Assembly: GCF_003721515.1 (NCBI RefSeq)
Contig: NZ_RJJD01000003.1
Span: 62,001-126,000, forward strand
Direction: 5' to 3'
DNA from: Rufibacter latericius
GTDB taxonomy: Bacteria; Bacteroidota; Bacteroidia; Cytophagales; Hymenobacteraceae
DNA length: 64,000 nt
Below the pieces are notes generated by a model. That model did not search any database and was not told the origin of the DNA. It worked only from the letters and a program-made list of their open reading frames with translations. The position numbers and the translations under genes were made by a program. Of the stretch, positions 55,047 to 62,901 are shown one piece after another (positions within the stretch are counted from its first letter, which is position 1; each line of letters begins with the position of its first letter).

Positions 55047-55083
55047 TTTCAGGCCTGATTTTCAGAAAACAACCATAAAACCA
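55044..55083. repeat. 40-bp intergenic dyad repeat, right side decayed
   Basis: CTGTTTCAGGCCTGATTTTC then GAAAACAACCATAAAACC. The left half is close to consensus; the right arm is not fully complementary. Confidence 0.5.
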
Positions 55084-55171
55084 CTCCTTTTCCCCACATC
55101 AACCCAAGCGAAAATTTCTCCTATTCCATTTTCCGCCGTACTTTAGTCCCCTAAACAAGACTTTACAGACT

Positions 55172-56209
55172 ATGACGGACGCCCTGAACACCGCCCCACT
55201 CCGCACGGATTGGACCATGGATGAAATTCGCGCCATCTATTATAAGCCCGTGTTGGAACTCATCGTGGAGGCCTCACAGGTACACAAAAAATTTCAGGCA
55301 ACAGGTGAAGTGCAAGTCTGCACGCTCCTTTCGGTGAAAACCGGCGGCTGTCCCGAGGATTGCGCTTATTGCCCGCAGGCGGCCCGTTACCACACCGGCG
55401 TACAGGCGCATAAACTTCTCAGCAACGAAGTGGTGCTGGATGCGGCCCGCAAAGCCAAAGAAGGCGGTTCTACCCGTTTCTGCATGGGTGCTGCCTGGCG
55501 CGAAGTACGTGACAACCGCGATTTCGACCGCGTGTTGGAGATGGTGGAAGGCGTGAATGAGATGGGTCTGGAGGTTTGCTGTACCCTGGGTATGGTGAAC
55601 GAGTACCAAGCCGAGCGCCTGAAAGAAGCCGGCCTTTACGCCTACAACCACAACCTGGACACTTCAGAGGAGAACTACAGCAACATCATCACCACCCGTA
55701 CTTACGGAGACCGTTTAGGCACCATTGAGAACGTGCGCAAAGCCGGAATCTCTGTGTGTAGCGGTGGCATCATTGGCTTAGGCGAGACTGATGATGACCG
55801 TATTGCCATGCTCCACGTGCTGGCCAACCTGCCACAGCACCCAGAAAGTGTGCCGGTAAACGCGTTGGTGCCTGTTGAAGGTACGCCTTTGGCCGAGCAA
55901 CCGCGCGTGAGCGTGTGGGAAATGGTGCGCATGATTGCCACCGCCCGTATTCTTATGCCGAAGACGATGGTGCGTTTATCAGCAGGACGGCAGGAAATGC
56001 CCGTGAGTGAGCAGGCTCTTTGCTTTTTGGCAGGCGCCAACTCCATCTTCTCTGGTGACAAACTCCTGACCACGCCTAACCCGGGCTTCGCCGATGACAA
56101 AGCCATGTTTGAGTTGCTGGGTTTAACGCCCCGAAAATCTTTCAAGGCCGAAACAGCCTGCGGCGGAACCGTTGATGCTCCAGCCGAAGCCGTAGTAGCT
56201 GCTGAATAA
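55172..56209 (+). CDS. bioB: Biotin synthase
   Basis: A 345-residue radical SAM enzyme that inserts sulfur into dethiobiotin. The cluster motif CPEDCAYC places Cys60, Cys64 and Cys67 on the SAM [4Fe-4S] cluster. The second-cluster ligands are also present (the Cys in [12 protein letters not shown] and VCCTLGM). [17 protein letters not shown] and [14 protein letters not shown] are family blocks. It is the first gene of the biotin operon, 9 bp before bioF. Confidence 0.97.
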   Translation: MTDALNTAPLRTDWTMDEIRAIYYKPVLELIVEASQVHKKFQATGEVQVCTLLSVKTGGCPEDCAYCPQAARYHTGVQAHKLLSNEVVLDAARKAKEGGSTRFCMGAAWREVRDNRDFDRVLEMVEGVNEMGLEVCCTLGMVNEYQAERLKEAGLYAYNHNLDTSEENYSNIITTRTYGDRLGTIENVRKAGISVCSGGIIGLGETDDDRIAMLHVLANLPQHPESVPVNALVPVEGTPLAEQPRVSVWEMVRMIATARILMPKTMVRLSAGRQEMPVSEQALCFLAGANSIFSGDKLLTTPNPGFADDKAMFELLGLTPRKSFKAETACGGTVDAPAEAVVAAE

Positions 56210-56218
56210 CCTCTTGCC

Positions 56219-57382
56219 ATGAAGGTTCCGGACCGTTTATTGCGTCAACTGGAGAGCAGAGCCCATCAAGGCACCCTGCGCCGATTGACTTCGCCGGCAC
56301 CCAACCTGGTCGATTTCAGTTCCAACGATTACCTAGGCTTAGCAGCATCCACCGTTTTGGCCCGTCGCATTGCAGAAGAGATTGGGGAATTTCCGGCCCA
56401 TGGGTCAACGGGCTCGCGGCTTTTAAGCGGGAATACTCAAAATGCCCAAAAACTGGAGGAAGAGCTCGCTCTTTTTCACGGGGCGGAGGCGGCGCTGCTG
56501 TTCAACTCGGGCTATGCAGCCAATTGCGGCTTCTTTTCGGCGGTTCCGCAGCGCGGCGATACCATCTTCTATGATGAGGCCAGCCACGCTTCCATGAAAG
56601 AGGGAATCAGGCTCAGTTTTGCCCAGGGTTTTCCGTTCCGGCACAATGATCTGGAGGACCTTCGAAGCAAACTGAAACGAGCGCAGGGGAACGTGTACGT
56701 GGCGGTAGAGTCGCTGTATTCTATGGATGGGGATTTCGCCCCGCTACAGGATCTGGTGGCTTTTTGCCAGGAACAGGGCTTGTACCTGGTGGTGGATGAG
56801 GCGCATTCCAACGGCCTGTACGGCGAAAAAGGCGAAGGCTTGGTTTCAGCGTTGAAGTTGGAGAAGCAGGTGTTCGCCCGCGTCATGACCTTCGGGAAAG
56901 CCATTGGGTGTCACGGGGCAGCAGTTGTGGGTCCGAAGGTTTTGCAACAGTTCCTGTTGAATTTCAGCCGGCCTTTCATCTACACGACCGCTTTGCCTTT
57001 GTCTTCCTTGGCCGCAATTCGGCAAGCATACGCCCTCCTTCCTGGTCTTACGTCCGAAAGACAACACGTACAGGAACTGTCTTCGCTTTACCAAACCCTT
57101 ACCGGCGGTTTACCCTTTTCGGGGCCGATTTCTCCAAAACGGCCGCTAAACGGAAGCCCCATCCAGGCTTGGGAATTGGCAAATCCGGTAGCGCTTCGGC
57201 AATTGGCCCAACATCTTCAAACGGCGGGCTTTGATGTGCGGCCGGTCTTCAGCCCTACCGTTCCGACGGGCAAAGAGCGCCTCAGATTGGTGCTACATGC
57301 CTACAACACACCTGCGCAAGTACAAGAATTATGCAATCTGCTTTACCAGCACACCCCAAAAGATATTTCGTTACCGGCATAG
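56219..57382 (+). CDS. bioF: 8-amino-7-oxononanoate synthase
   Basis: A 387-residue PLP enzyme joining pimeloyl thioester with alanine. PLP Lys227 lies in MTFGKAIGCHG; Asp193 and His196 are in VVDEAHSNGLYG; glycine-rich GSTGSRLLSGN follows the N-terminal SSNDYLGLA. Length is normal. Its last 52 bp overlap bioD in another frame, an unusually long overlap. Confidence 0.94.
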   Translation: MKVPDRLLRQLESRAHQGTLRRLTSPAPNLVDFSSNDYLGLAASTVLARRIAEEIGEFPAHGSTGSRLLSGNTQNAQKLEEELALFHGAEAALLFNSGYAANCGFFSAVPQRGDTIFYDEASHASMKEGIRLSFAQGFPFRHNDLEDLRSKLKRAQGNVYVAVESLYSMDGDFAPLQDLVAFCQEQGLYLVVDEAHSNGLYGEKGEGLVSALKLEKQVFARVMTFGKAIGCHGAAVVGPKVLQQFLLNFSRPFIYTTALPLSSLAAIRQAYALLPGLTSERQHVQELSSLYQTLTGGLPFSGPISPKRPLNGSPIQAWELANPVALRQLAQHLQTAGFDVRPVFSPTVPTGKERLRLVLHAYNTPAQVQELCNLLYQHTPKDISLPA

Positions 57383-57984
57383 GCACCGACGTGGGCAAGA
57401 CTATTGCCTCGGCGGTCCTGACCGAAGCCCTGCAGGCGGATTACTGGAAACCCGTGCAGGCCGGCAACCTGGAAGACTCAGACACGCACACCGTAAAAAG
57501 TCTTATCACTAACACCCGAACGGTTTTCCACCCGGAGGCTTACCGGCTGAAGATGCCTGCTTCCCCGCACACTGCCGCTGCCGCAGAAGGTATCCGTTTA
57601 TCCCTGGAGAACATGCACTTGCCTTCCACTACAAACCACCTGATTGTGGAAGGGGCCGGCGGCGTAATGGTTCCGCTCAATGACAAGGAACTGGTGCTGG
57701 ATCTCATTCAGAAACTCCAACTAGAGGTAATTCTGGTATCCAGAAACTACCTGGGGAGCATCAACCATACCCTGATGGCCGTGGAAGTACTCCGGAGCAG
57801 AAACCTTTCCATTGCCGGCATCATCTTCAACGGAGAGCCAAATGCTTCCTCGGAGGAGTTTATCTTGAACTATACCCAGTTGCCCGCTTTCCCGCGGCTG
57901 CGGCAGGAAAAAAGCGTTGATAAGAATACGGTTTTACGCTACGCCTCCACCTTTCAGGAAAATTTGATTAGCCATGAACAATAG
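57331..57984 (+). CDS. bioD: Dethiobiotin synthase
   Basis: A 217-residue ATP-dependent carboxylase-ligase forming the ureido ring. P-loop TGIGTDVGKT (15-24), KPVQAG (about 38-43) and the Mg-binding EGAGGVMVPL. The ATG at 57331 is the only start that keeps the P-loop strand YFVTGIG, which forces the 52-bp overlap with bioF. It overlaps bioA by 11 bp. Confidence 0.94.
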   Translation: MQSALPAHPKRYFVTGIGTDVGKTIASAVLTEALQADYWKPVQAGNLEDSDTHTVKSLITNTRTVFHPEAYRLKMPASPHTAAAAEGIRLSLENMHLPSTTNHLIVEGAGGVMVPLNDKELVLDLIQKLQLEVILVSRNYLGSINHTLMAVEVLRSRNLSIAGIIFNGEPNASSEEFILNYTQLPAFPRLRQEKSVDKNTVLRYASTFQENLISHEQ

Positions 57985-59260
57985 CCTATCCGCCCGCGAC
58001 CAACAGGTCAACTGGCACCCGTATACCCAAATGCAAACCGCTCCTCCTCCCATTGGAATAGTGCGGGCAGAGGGCGCAGTTCTTTACGCCGAGGACGGAA
58101 CAGAATACATTGATGCGGTTTCTTCGTGGTGGGTGAACATCCATGGGCATGCCCATCCGCACATCGCGGAGCGGGTTAGTCAGCAGTTGCGTACGCTGGA
58201 GCACGTCATTTTCGCAGGGTTTACCCACGCTCCCGCCGTGGAACTCTCCGAGCGGCTCCTGAAGCTTCTTCCGCAGAACCAAGCCAAGGTTTTTTACTCA
58301 GACAACGGTTCAACCGCCGTGGAAGTGGCCCTTAAAATGGCCCTTCAGTTCTGGCACAACCAGGGCATAAACAAAACCAAGATCATCGCGCTGGAAGGTA
58401 GCTACCACGGCGACACCTTCGGGGCGATGTCAGTGAGTGAGCGTTCTGTTTTTACCCGGCCCTTCCAGCAGTACCTGTTTGATGTGGAGTTTTTGCCCGT
58501 TCCAGTACCCGGAAAAGAAGAACAAACCTTGGCTCAATTAGAAACGCTGCTCCAACAAGAAGACATTGCCGCTTTCATCTTTGAGCCTTTGGTACTGGGA
58601 ACCACCGGCATGGTCATGTATACCCCCGAAGTTTTAAGCAAGATGATGGCCCTGTGCCGCTCCCGGGGAGTTCTGGTGATTGCCGATGAGGTGATGACAG
58701 GCTTTGGCAGAACAGGCAAACGCTTCGCCTGTGACTATGTCAACGAAGTGCCGGATCTGATGTGCTTTTCCAAAGGAATCACCGGTGGTACCATGGCCTT
58801 AGGAGTAACAACTTGCTCTAAAACCATCTTTGACTCTTTCCTAAGCGATGACAAAACCAAAGCGCTCTTCCACGGACATTCCTATACAGCCAATCCGGTA
58901 GCCTGCGCCGCTTCATTGGCCAGTCTTGATTTGGTGGAAGATGAATCGTTTTTGGAAAACCTGGACAGAATCAGCGCCTCGCATTCAGCTTTTGCTCAGA
59001 GCTTGGTAGGTTTGCCCGGCATAAAGTCCTGCCGCCAAACAGGAACCATTCTGGCCATAGAATTTGAGGTAGGCGAAACAACTTATTTCCATTCGCTTCG
59101 GGACCAACTTTATAATCTGGCACTGGAGAACGGCGTGCTGTTGCGTCCTTTGGGTAACATTGTTTATGTGTTGCCGCCTTACTGCATCACCCAAGCCCAA
59201 CTTGAAAAAGTGTACGACGTCCTTGAACAGATGCGTCAATTTGTAGTACAGGCATTTTAG
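57974..59260 (+). CDS. bioA: Adenosylmethionine-8-amino-7-oxononanoate aminotransferase
   Basis: A 428-residue class III PLP aminotransferase making 7,8-diaminopelargonate. PLP Lys267 in CFSKGITGG, Asp238 in VIADEVMTGFGRTG, and the BioA-specific start WHPYTQM and SSWWVNIHGHAHP. The last codons and the stop lie inside a copy of the 40-bp dyad repeat (59252-59291), so its final residues A-F are encoded by that repeat. Confidence 0.96.
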   Translation: MNNSLSARDQQVNWHPYTQMQTAPPPIGIVRAEGAVLYAEDGTEYIDAVSSWWVNIHGHAHPHIAERVSQQLRTLEHVIFAGFTHAPAVELSERLLKLLPQNQAKVFYSDNGSTAVEVALKMALQFWHNQGINKTKIIALEGSYHGDTFGAMSVSERSVFTRPFQQYLFDVEFLPVPVPGKEEQTLAQLETLLQQEDIAAFIFEPLVLGTTGMVMYTPEVLSKMMALCRSRGVLVIADEVMTGFGRTGKRFACDYVNEVPDLMCFSKGITGGTMALGVTTCSKTIFDSFLSDDKTKALFHGHSYTANPVACAASLASLDLVEDESFLENLDRISASHSAFAQSLVGLPGIKSCRQTGTILAIEFEVGETTYFHSLRDQLYNLALENGVLLRPLGNIVYVLPPYCITQAQLEKVYDVLEQMRQFVVQAF

Positions 59261-59291
59261 CCTTGTTTTGAGAAAATCACCCAGAAAACAG
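59252..59291. repeat. 40-bp dyad copy spanning the bioA stop codon
   Basis: GCATTTTAGCCTTGTTTT and AAAATCACCCAGAAAACAG flank GAG. The outer arms are weak, but the inner TTGTTTT/AGAAAACAG and the 40-bp spacing match the family. It ends directly before the ketoacyl-synthase ATG. Confidence 0.4.
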
Positions 59292-60509
59292 ATGAAGAGA
59301 AGCGGAGAACAGGAGTGGATTGTGGTACGGGGAATAGGATCAGTCTCAGGATTGGGCTGCACGCCGGATGAAGTACAAGCTTCTTACGCCAGCGGGAAAA
59401 CCGCCTTTAAAACCCTACCCCATCTGGGAAACGATACACCCGTTGCTCCCCTCTCCCCTTCGGCGGAAAACCTCCTGCAGAACCTGTTAGAGGAAAACCC
59501 CACGTATGCTTCTCTGGACAGATCCGTCCAATTAGCCATCCTTGCCTCTAGGCAAGCCGTGGCTCAAGCGGGCTGGAAAATGGAGACCCAAAATCCCGTG
59601 GGCATCAACATTGGATCTTCGCGGGGGGCTACAGGCCTGTTTGAACAGTTTCACTCCGATTTTCTGAAAACACCCGAAAAACGGCTCTCCCCTATTGTCT
59701 CCCCCAGCACTACTTTGGGGAACGTGGCGAGTTGGGTAGCAAATGACTTGCAAGCGCAGGGGCCGCTCATTAGCCATTCCGTAACCTGCAGCACCGCCTT
59801 GCAAGCGTTCGCCAATGGCGTTGCCTGGCTCAAATCAGGGATGGCCAAACGTTTTCTGGTAGGCGGGACCGAGGCTCCGCTTACTCCCTTCACCATAGCC
59901 CAGATGAAATCCATTGGCATCTATTCCAAGTTTGCTGCCCATGATCATCCTTGTCGCCCCTTGAATGAGGAACATAATACGTTCGTCTTAGGCGAAGGAG
60001 CTGCCATTTTTGCCTTGGAAAGAATGAACCAAGCGGAAATAGAGAAATCAGGCTTGAAAGAAATGGTTGTAGTGAAAGCTGTTGGAATGGGGTACGAGCG
60101 AAGCCCCTCTAAAACTGGAATTTCTAAGGAAGGGCTTCACTTTCAACTGGCCATGCGAGATGCCTTGAAACAAGCGGGCTTAACACCTCTAGATATTGAT
60201 GTCCTTGTGCTTCATGCTCCCGGCACTAAAGTCGGTGATGCGTCAGAAATTCAGGCGATCCAAAAAATTTTTAAAGAACATTCTCCTTTTTTTTATACAA
60301 ACAAGAATTTGATTGGTCATACCTTGGGTGCTTCAGGTGCTTTATCTGCTGAAATGGCCTTGCACATCAACTCCATAAATAAACCAATTGACAACTTAAC
60401 TCCTACTAAAATTTGTCCTAAGTTAAGTTCCAGTTATAATGTTTTGGTAAATGCTGCTGGTTTCGGCGGAAATGCTGTAAGTTTGCTGTTATACATTGAA
60501 AGCAGGTAA
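59292..60509 (+). CDS. Beta-ketoacyl synthase of the biotin operon
   Basis: A 405-residue thiolase-fold condensing enzyme from the ATG at 59292; the frame also opens at a TTG at 59268, which lies within a repeat and is less likely. KAS I/II triad: Cys166 in SVTCSTALQAF, His308 in LVLHAPGTKVGDASE (HAPGT instead of HGTGT) and His343 with Lys338 in NKNLIGHTLGASGAL. It lies 31 bp after bioA on the same strand. No bioC, bioH, bioW or bioZ is in the window, so it may help form the pimeloyl chain or its thioester; this is inference. The last ~250 bp are markedly more AT-rich than the rest of the gene. Confidence 0.88.
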   Translation: MKRSGEQEWIVVRGIGSVSGLGCTPDEVQASYASGKTAFKTLPHLGNDTPVAPLSPSAENLLQNLLEENPTYASLDRSVQLAILASRQAVAQAGWKMETQNPVGINIGSSRGATGLFEQFHSDFLKTPEKRLSPIVSPSTTLGNVASWVANDLQAQGPLISHSVTCSTALQAFANGVAWLKSGMAKRFLVGGTEAPLTPFTIAQMKSIGIYSKFAAHDHPCRPLNEEHNTFVLGEGAAIFALERMNQAEIEKSGLKEMVVVKAVGMGYERSPSKTGISKEGLHFQLAMRDALKQAGLTPLDIDVLVLHAPGTKVGDASEIQAIQKIFKEHSPFFYTNKNLIGHTLGASGALSAEMALHINSINKPIDNLTPTKICPKLSSSYNVLVNAAGFGGNAVSLLLYIESR

Positions 60510-60533
60510 TTTAGCCCATTTTTCCCAATGTAA

Positions 60534-61448
60534 GCCATTCAACTAATTTTCCTTGTAATCTACTTTACAGCATTAAAATTACCTTGTCTCTTTACACGCC
60601 TTTTTAAAATCACATTTTTTAATCTTCATTTTCTCAGAATTATCTTAGTTTTATTTTCAAACTTAGTTACTATTGAGTTGCCTACCTCTCAGAATGGTGT
60701 AGAATACCAGATTTACAATGGAAGCACTCCAACCGGAAACCGCGTACGAAGTACGGGTGGAGCAATTTCGTTAACTTCAGGGCCCATCACAGAAACAACA
60801 ACAACCCTTACCGTTCAAGCTATTGGTATCGGTGGGTGCAGCAATGTAACCATGAAAGGGTTCTCCTCCGTTACCATTGATTCTGCTCCGCTTCCGGTAA
60901 CTTTACAACAGTTCACTGCAACTCAGACTTCTAATGGCATTGAACTGACCTGGTCCACTGCCTCAGAAAAAGACAATGACTACTTCCAGATAGAACGAGG
61001 GGTAGACGGCAGAAACTTCACCAGCCTTGGCCAGGTAAAAGGGAAGGGAACAAGCAACGTAGCGCAGAACTACCGCTTCACTGACACCTCTGCTCCTTCG
61101 GGTTCCGTGTACTACCGCTTGAAGCAGGTTGACCTAGATGGCAAATTTGAATACAGCAAAGTTGTCTCAGTGCAGGGCACAGGAAATCAAGCAACTGCTC
61201 AAGTCGAGGTTTCTCCCAACCCATTCACAAGGGTAATATCTTTCTCCGTAACCAGTTCAGAAGATAGAACCCTGTTAGTGGAACTGTTTGATTTAAACCA
61301 GAAACTGATCTACAAAGAAATGGTGAACGTATCCTCTGGTAAAGTCACGCTCACCAAAGACCTCTCCAGAATCGCCGACGGAGTGTATATCTTGAGGGTA
61401 ACAGGTTATTCCTTATCTGAAGTAATCAGGGTAGTGAAGAAAGACTGA
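60534..61448 (+). pseudogene. Remnant of a T9SS-secreted repeat protein (5' part lost)
   Basis: The frame is open from an in-frame stop at 60531 but has no ATG before the conserved part; a TTG at 60678 is the first formal start and there is no signal peptide. From about 60666 it begins mid-domain in an Ig/PKD-like repeat (SQNGVEYQIYNGSTPTGNR), then a fibronectin-like block (VTLQQFTATQTSNGIELTW ... YYRLKQVDLDG) and a full T9SS type A C-terminal domain (VEVSPNPFTRVISFSV ... DGVYILRVTG). Such tails belong to adhesins of over 1,000 residues. I read it as the 3' stump of a deleted gene, although expression of a fragment cannot be excluded. Confidence 0.72.
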
Positions 61449-61464
61449 TAATCCCTCCTGCTTT

Positions 61465-61520
61465 GAAAACCCCACGTGGTGCTATTTAAAAATTAGCGCT
61501 GCGTGGGGTTTTCTTTTATA
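61465..61520 (+). terminator. Terminator after the T9SS remnant
   Basis: GAAAACCCCACGTGGTGCTA and TAGCGCTGCGTGGGGTTTTC pair over most of 20 bp, followed by TTTTATA. Still intact although the gene is truncated. Confidence 0.85.
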
Positions 61521-61566
61521 TAATCCCCGTTCCATTTAGTAAATTCGCAGGTTTTATTTTATTTCT

Positions 61567-62901
61567 ATGAAAATCATGAAATTTGGGGGCACCTCCGTAG
61601 GCTCAGCCGAGCGGATGGGTGCCGTCTCACAACTGCTTCCCACGCAGGAGCCCGTGATTGTAGTGCTTTCTGCTATGTCAGGAACCACCAATCACCTGGT
61701 GCAGATTGGGCAGCAACTGGCCCAGGGCAATGTAGCCCAGGCAGAATCTCTCACAGTGCAATTAGAGCAACACTATAAACAGGTGATTGCCGACTTATAT
61801 AAACAGGACACTTCAAAGGAAAAGGGAAAACAGGTTGCACAGACGGTTTTCACTGACATTCGGGCTTGCTTTAACCGGGCGTTCTCCCCTGCTTCAGAGA
61901 AAATCATTTTAGCCCAGGGGGAACTACTGTCAACCCAGCTCTTCCAGATTTTCCAGGAAGAGAACGGGATTGCTTCTGTTTTGCTTCCGGCTTTGGAGTT
62001 CATGAAAATCACGCCCGATGAGGAGCCTGATCATGCCTTTATCCGGGAGAACCTGAGAAAACAGTTGGCCCAGTATCCAGACGCGCAGCTGTTCATCACC
62101 CAGGGATATATCTGCCGTAACGCCAATAACGAGATTGATAACCTGAAACGCGGGGGCAGCGACTACACGGCTTCCATTGTCGGGGCGGCGGTGAAAGCCT
62201 CCGAGATCCAGATCTGGACCGATATTGACGGGATGCACAACAACGACCCACGCATCGTGAAGAACACCTACCCTATCGCGGAGTTGTCGTTTGACGAGGC
62301 GGCGGAGTTGGCGTACTTCGGGGCGAAGATTCTGCACCCCTCCAGTATTCTTCCGGCGCAGCAGCACAACATTCCCGTGCGGTTGTTGAACACCATGCAG
62401 CCTCAGGCGCAGGGAACCACCATTTCTTCTAAGAAAACCGGGAACAAAATCAAAGCAGTTGCCGCAAAAGATGGCATCATTGCCATTAAGATAAAGTCTA
62501 GCCGCATGTTGCTGGCATATGGTTTTCTGCGTAGCGTGTTTGAGGTTTTCGAGCGGTTCAAAACGCCAATTGACATGATTACCACGTCTGAGGTGGCTGT
62601 ATCGCTGACCATTGACAACCAGACCTACCTGCCCGAGATCACCGAGGCACTACAGCGTTTCGGCACCGTAGAGATCGACACAGAATTAACCATTGTCTGC
62701 GTGGTAGGCGACTTCATGGAAGACAAACCTGGCGCGGCGCTGCGGGTAGTGCAGTCTTTGGGCCATATTCCATTACGCATGATCTCTTACGGCGGAAGCA
62801 AAAACAACATCAGCTTCCTGGTGAATACCGTGCATAAAGAAGACGCGCTTGTGTCCATTAACGAGGGTGTTTTTCAGGAAAGAGAGGAAAACCATGCTTA
62901 A
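61567..62901 (+). CDS. lysC: Aspartate kinase
   Basis: A 444-residue enzyme that phosphorylates aspartate, the first step to lysine, threonine and methionine. It opens MKIMKFGGTSVGSAERM, the kinase signature, with the aspartate/ATP segment RGGSDYTASIVGAAVKA near 197-213. Two C-terminal ACT domains (about 300-440; TSEVAVSLTIDN and ISYGGSKNNISFLV) bind feedback effectors. It is monofunctional, without fused homoserine dehydrogenase. Its end overlaps lysA by 8 bp, suggesting a role in lysine and diaminopimelate synthesis. Confidence 0.95.
   Translation: MKIMKFGGTSVGSAERMGAVSQLLPTQEPVIVVLSAMSGTTNHLVQIGQQLAQGNVAQAESLTVQLEQHYKQVIADLYKQDTSKEKGKQVAQTVFTDIRACFNRAFSPASEKIILAQGELLSTQLFQIFQEENGIASVLLPALEFMKITPDEEPDHAFIRENLRKQLAQYPDAQLFITQGYICRNANNEIDNLKRGGSDYTASIVGAAVKASEIQIWTDIDGMHNNDPRIVKNTYPIAELSFDEAAELAYFGAKILHPSSILPAQQHNIPVRLLNTMQPQAQGTTISSKKTGNKIKAVAAKDGIIAIKIKSSRMLLAYGFLRSVFEVFERFKTPIDMITTSEVAVSLTIDNQTYLPEITEALQRFGTVEIDTELTIVCVVGDFMEDKPGAALRVVQSLGHIPLRMISYGGSKNNISFLVNTVHKEDALVSINEGVFQEREENHA

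Larger units (their letters stand above)
54802..55171. other. 370-bp spacer with a composite inverted-repeat element
   Basis: Two dyad copies (54831-54870, 55044-55083) bracket a long inverted repeat. Only the last ~85 bp before bioB is left for its promoter. Confidence 0.6.

Noticed and set aside
55084-55171. Biotin repressor operator upstream of bioB
   Set aside because: No palindrome resembling a BirA site was found in the remaining ~88 bp.
59268-59291. TTG start for the ketoacyl synthase
   Set aside because: It would translate part of a repeat copy; the ATG at 59292 matches the usual family N-terminus.
60678-61448. Intact 256-residue T9SS protein starting at TTG
   Set aside because: No signal peptide, although a T9SS sorting domain requires Sec export, and the frame starts in mid-domain. 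Treated as a remnant.
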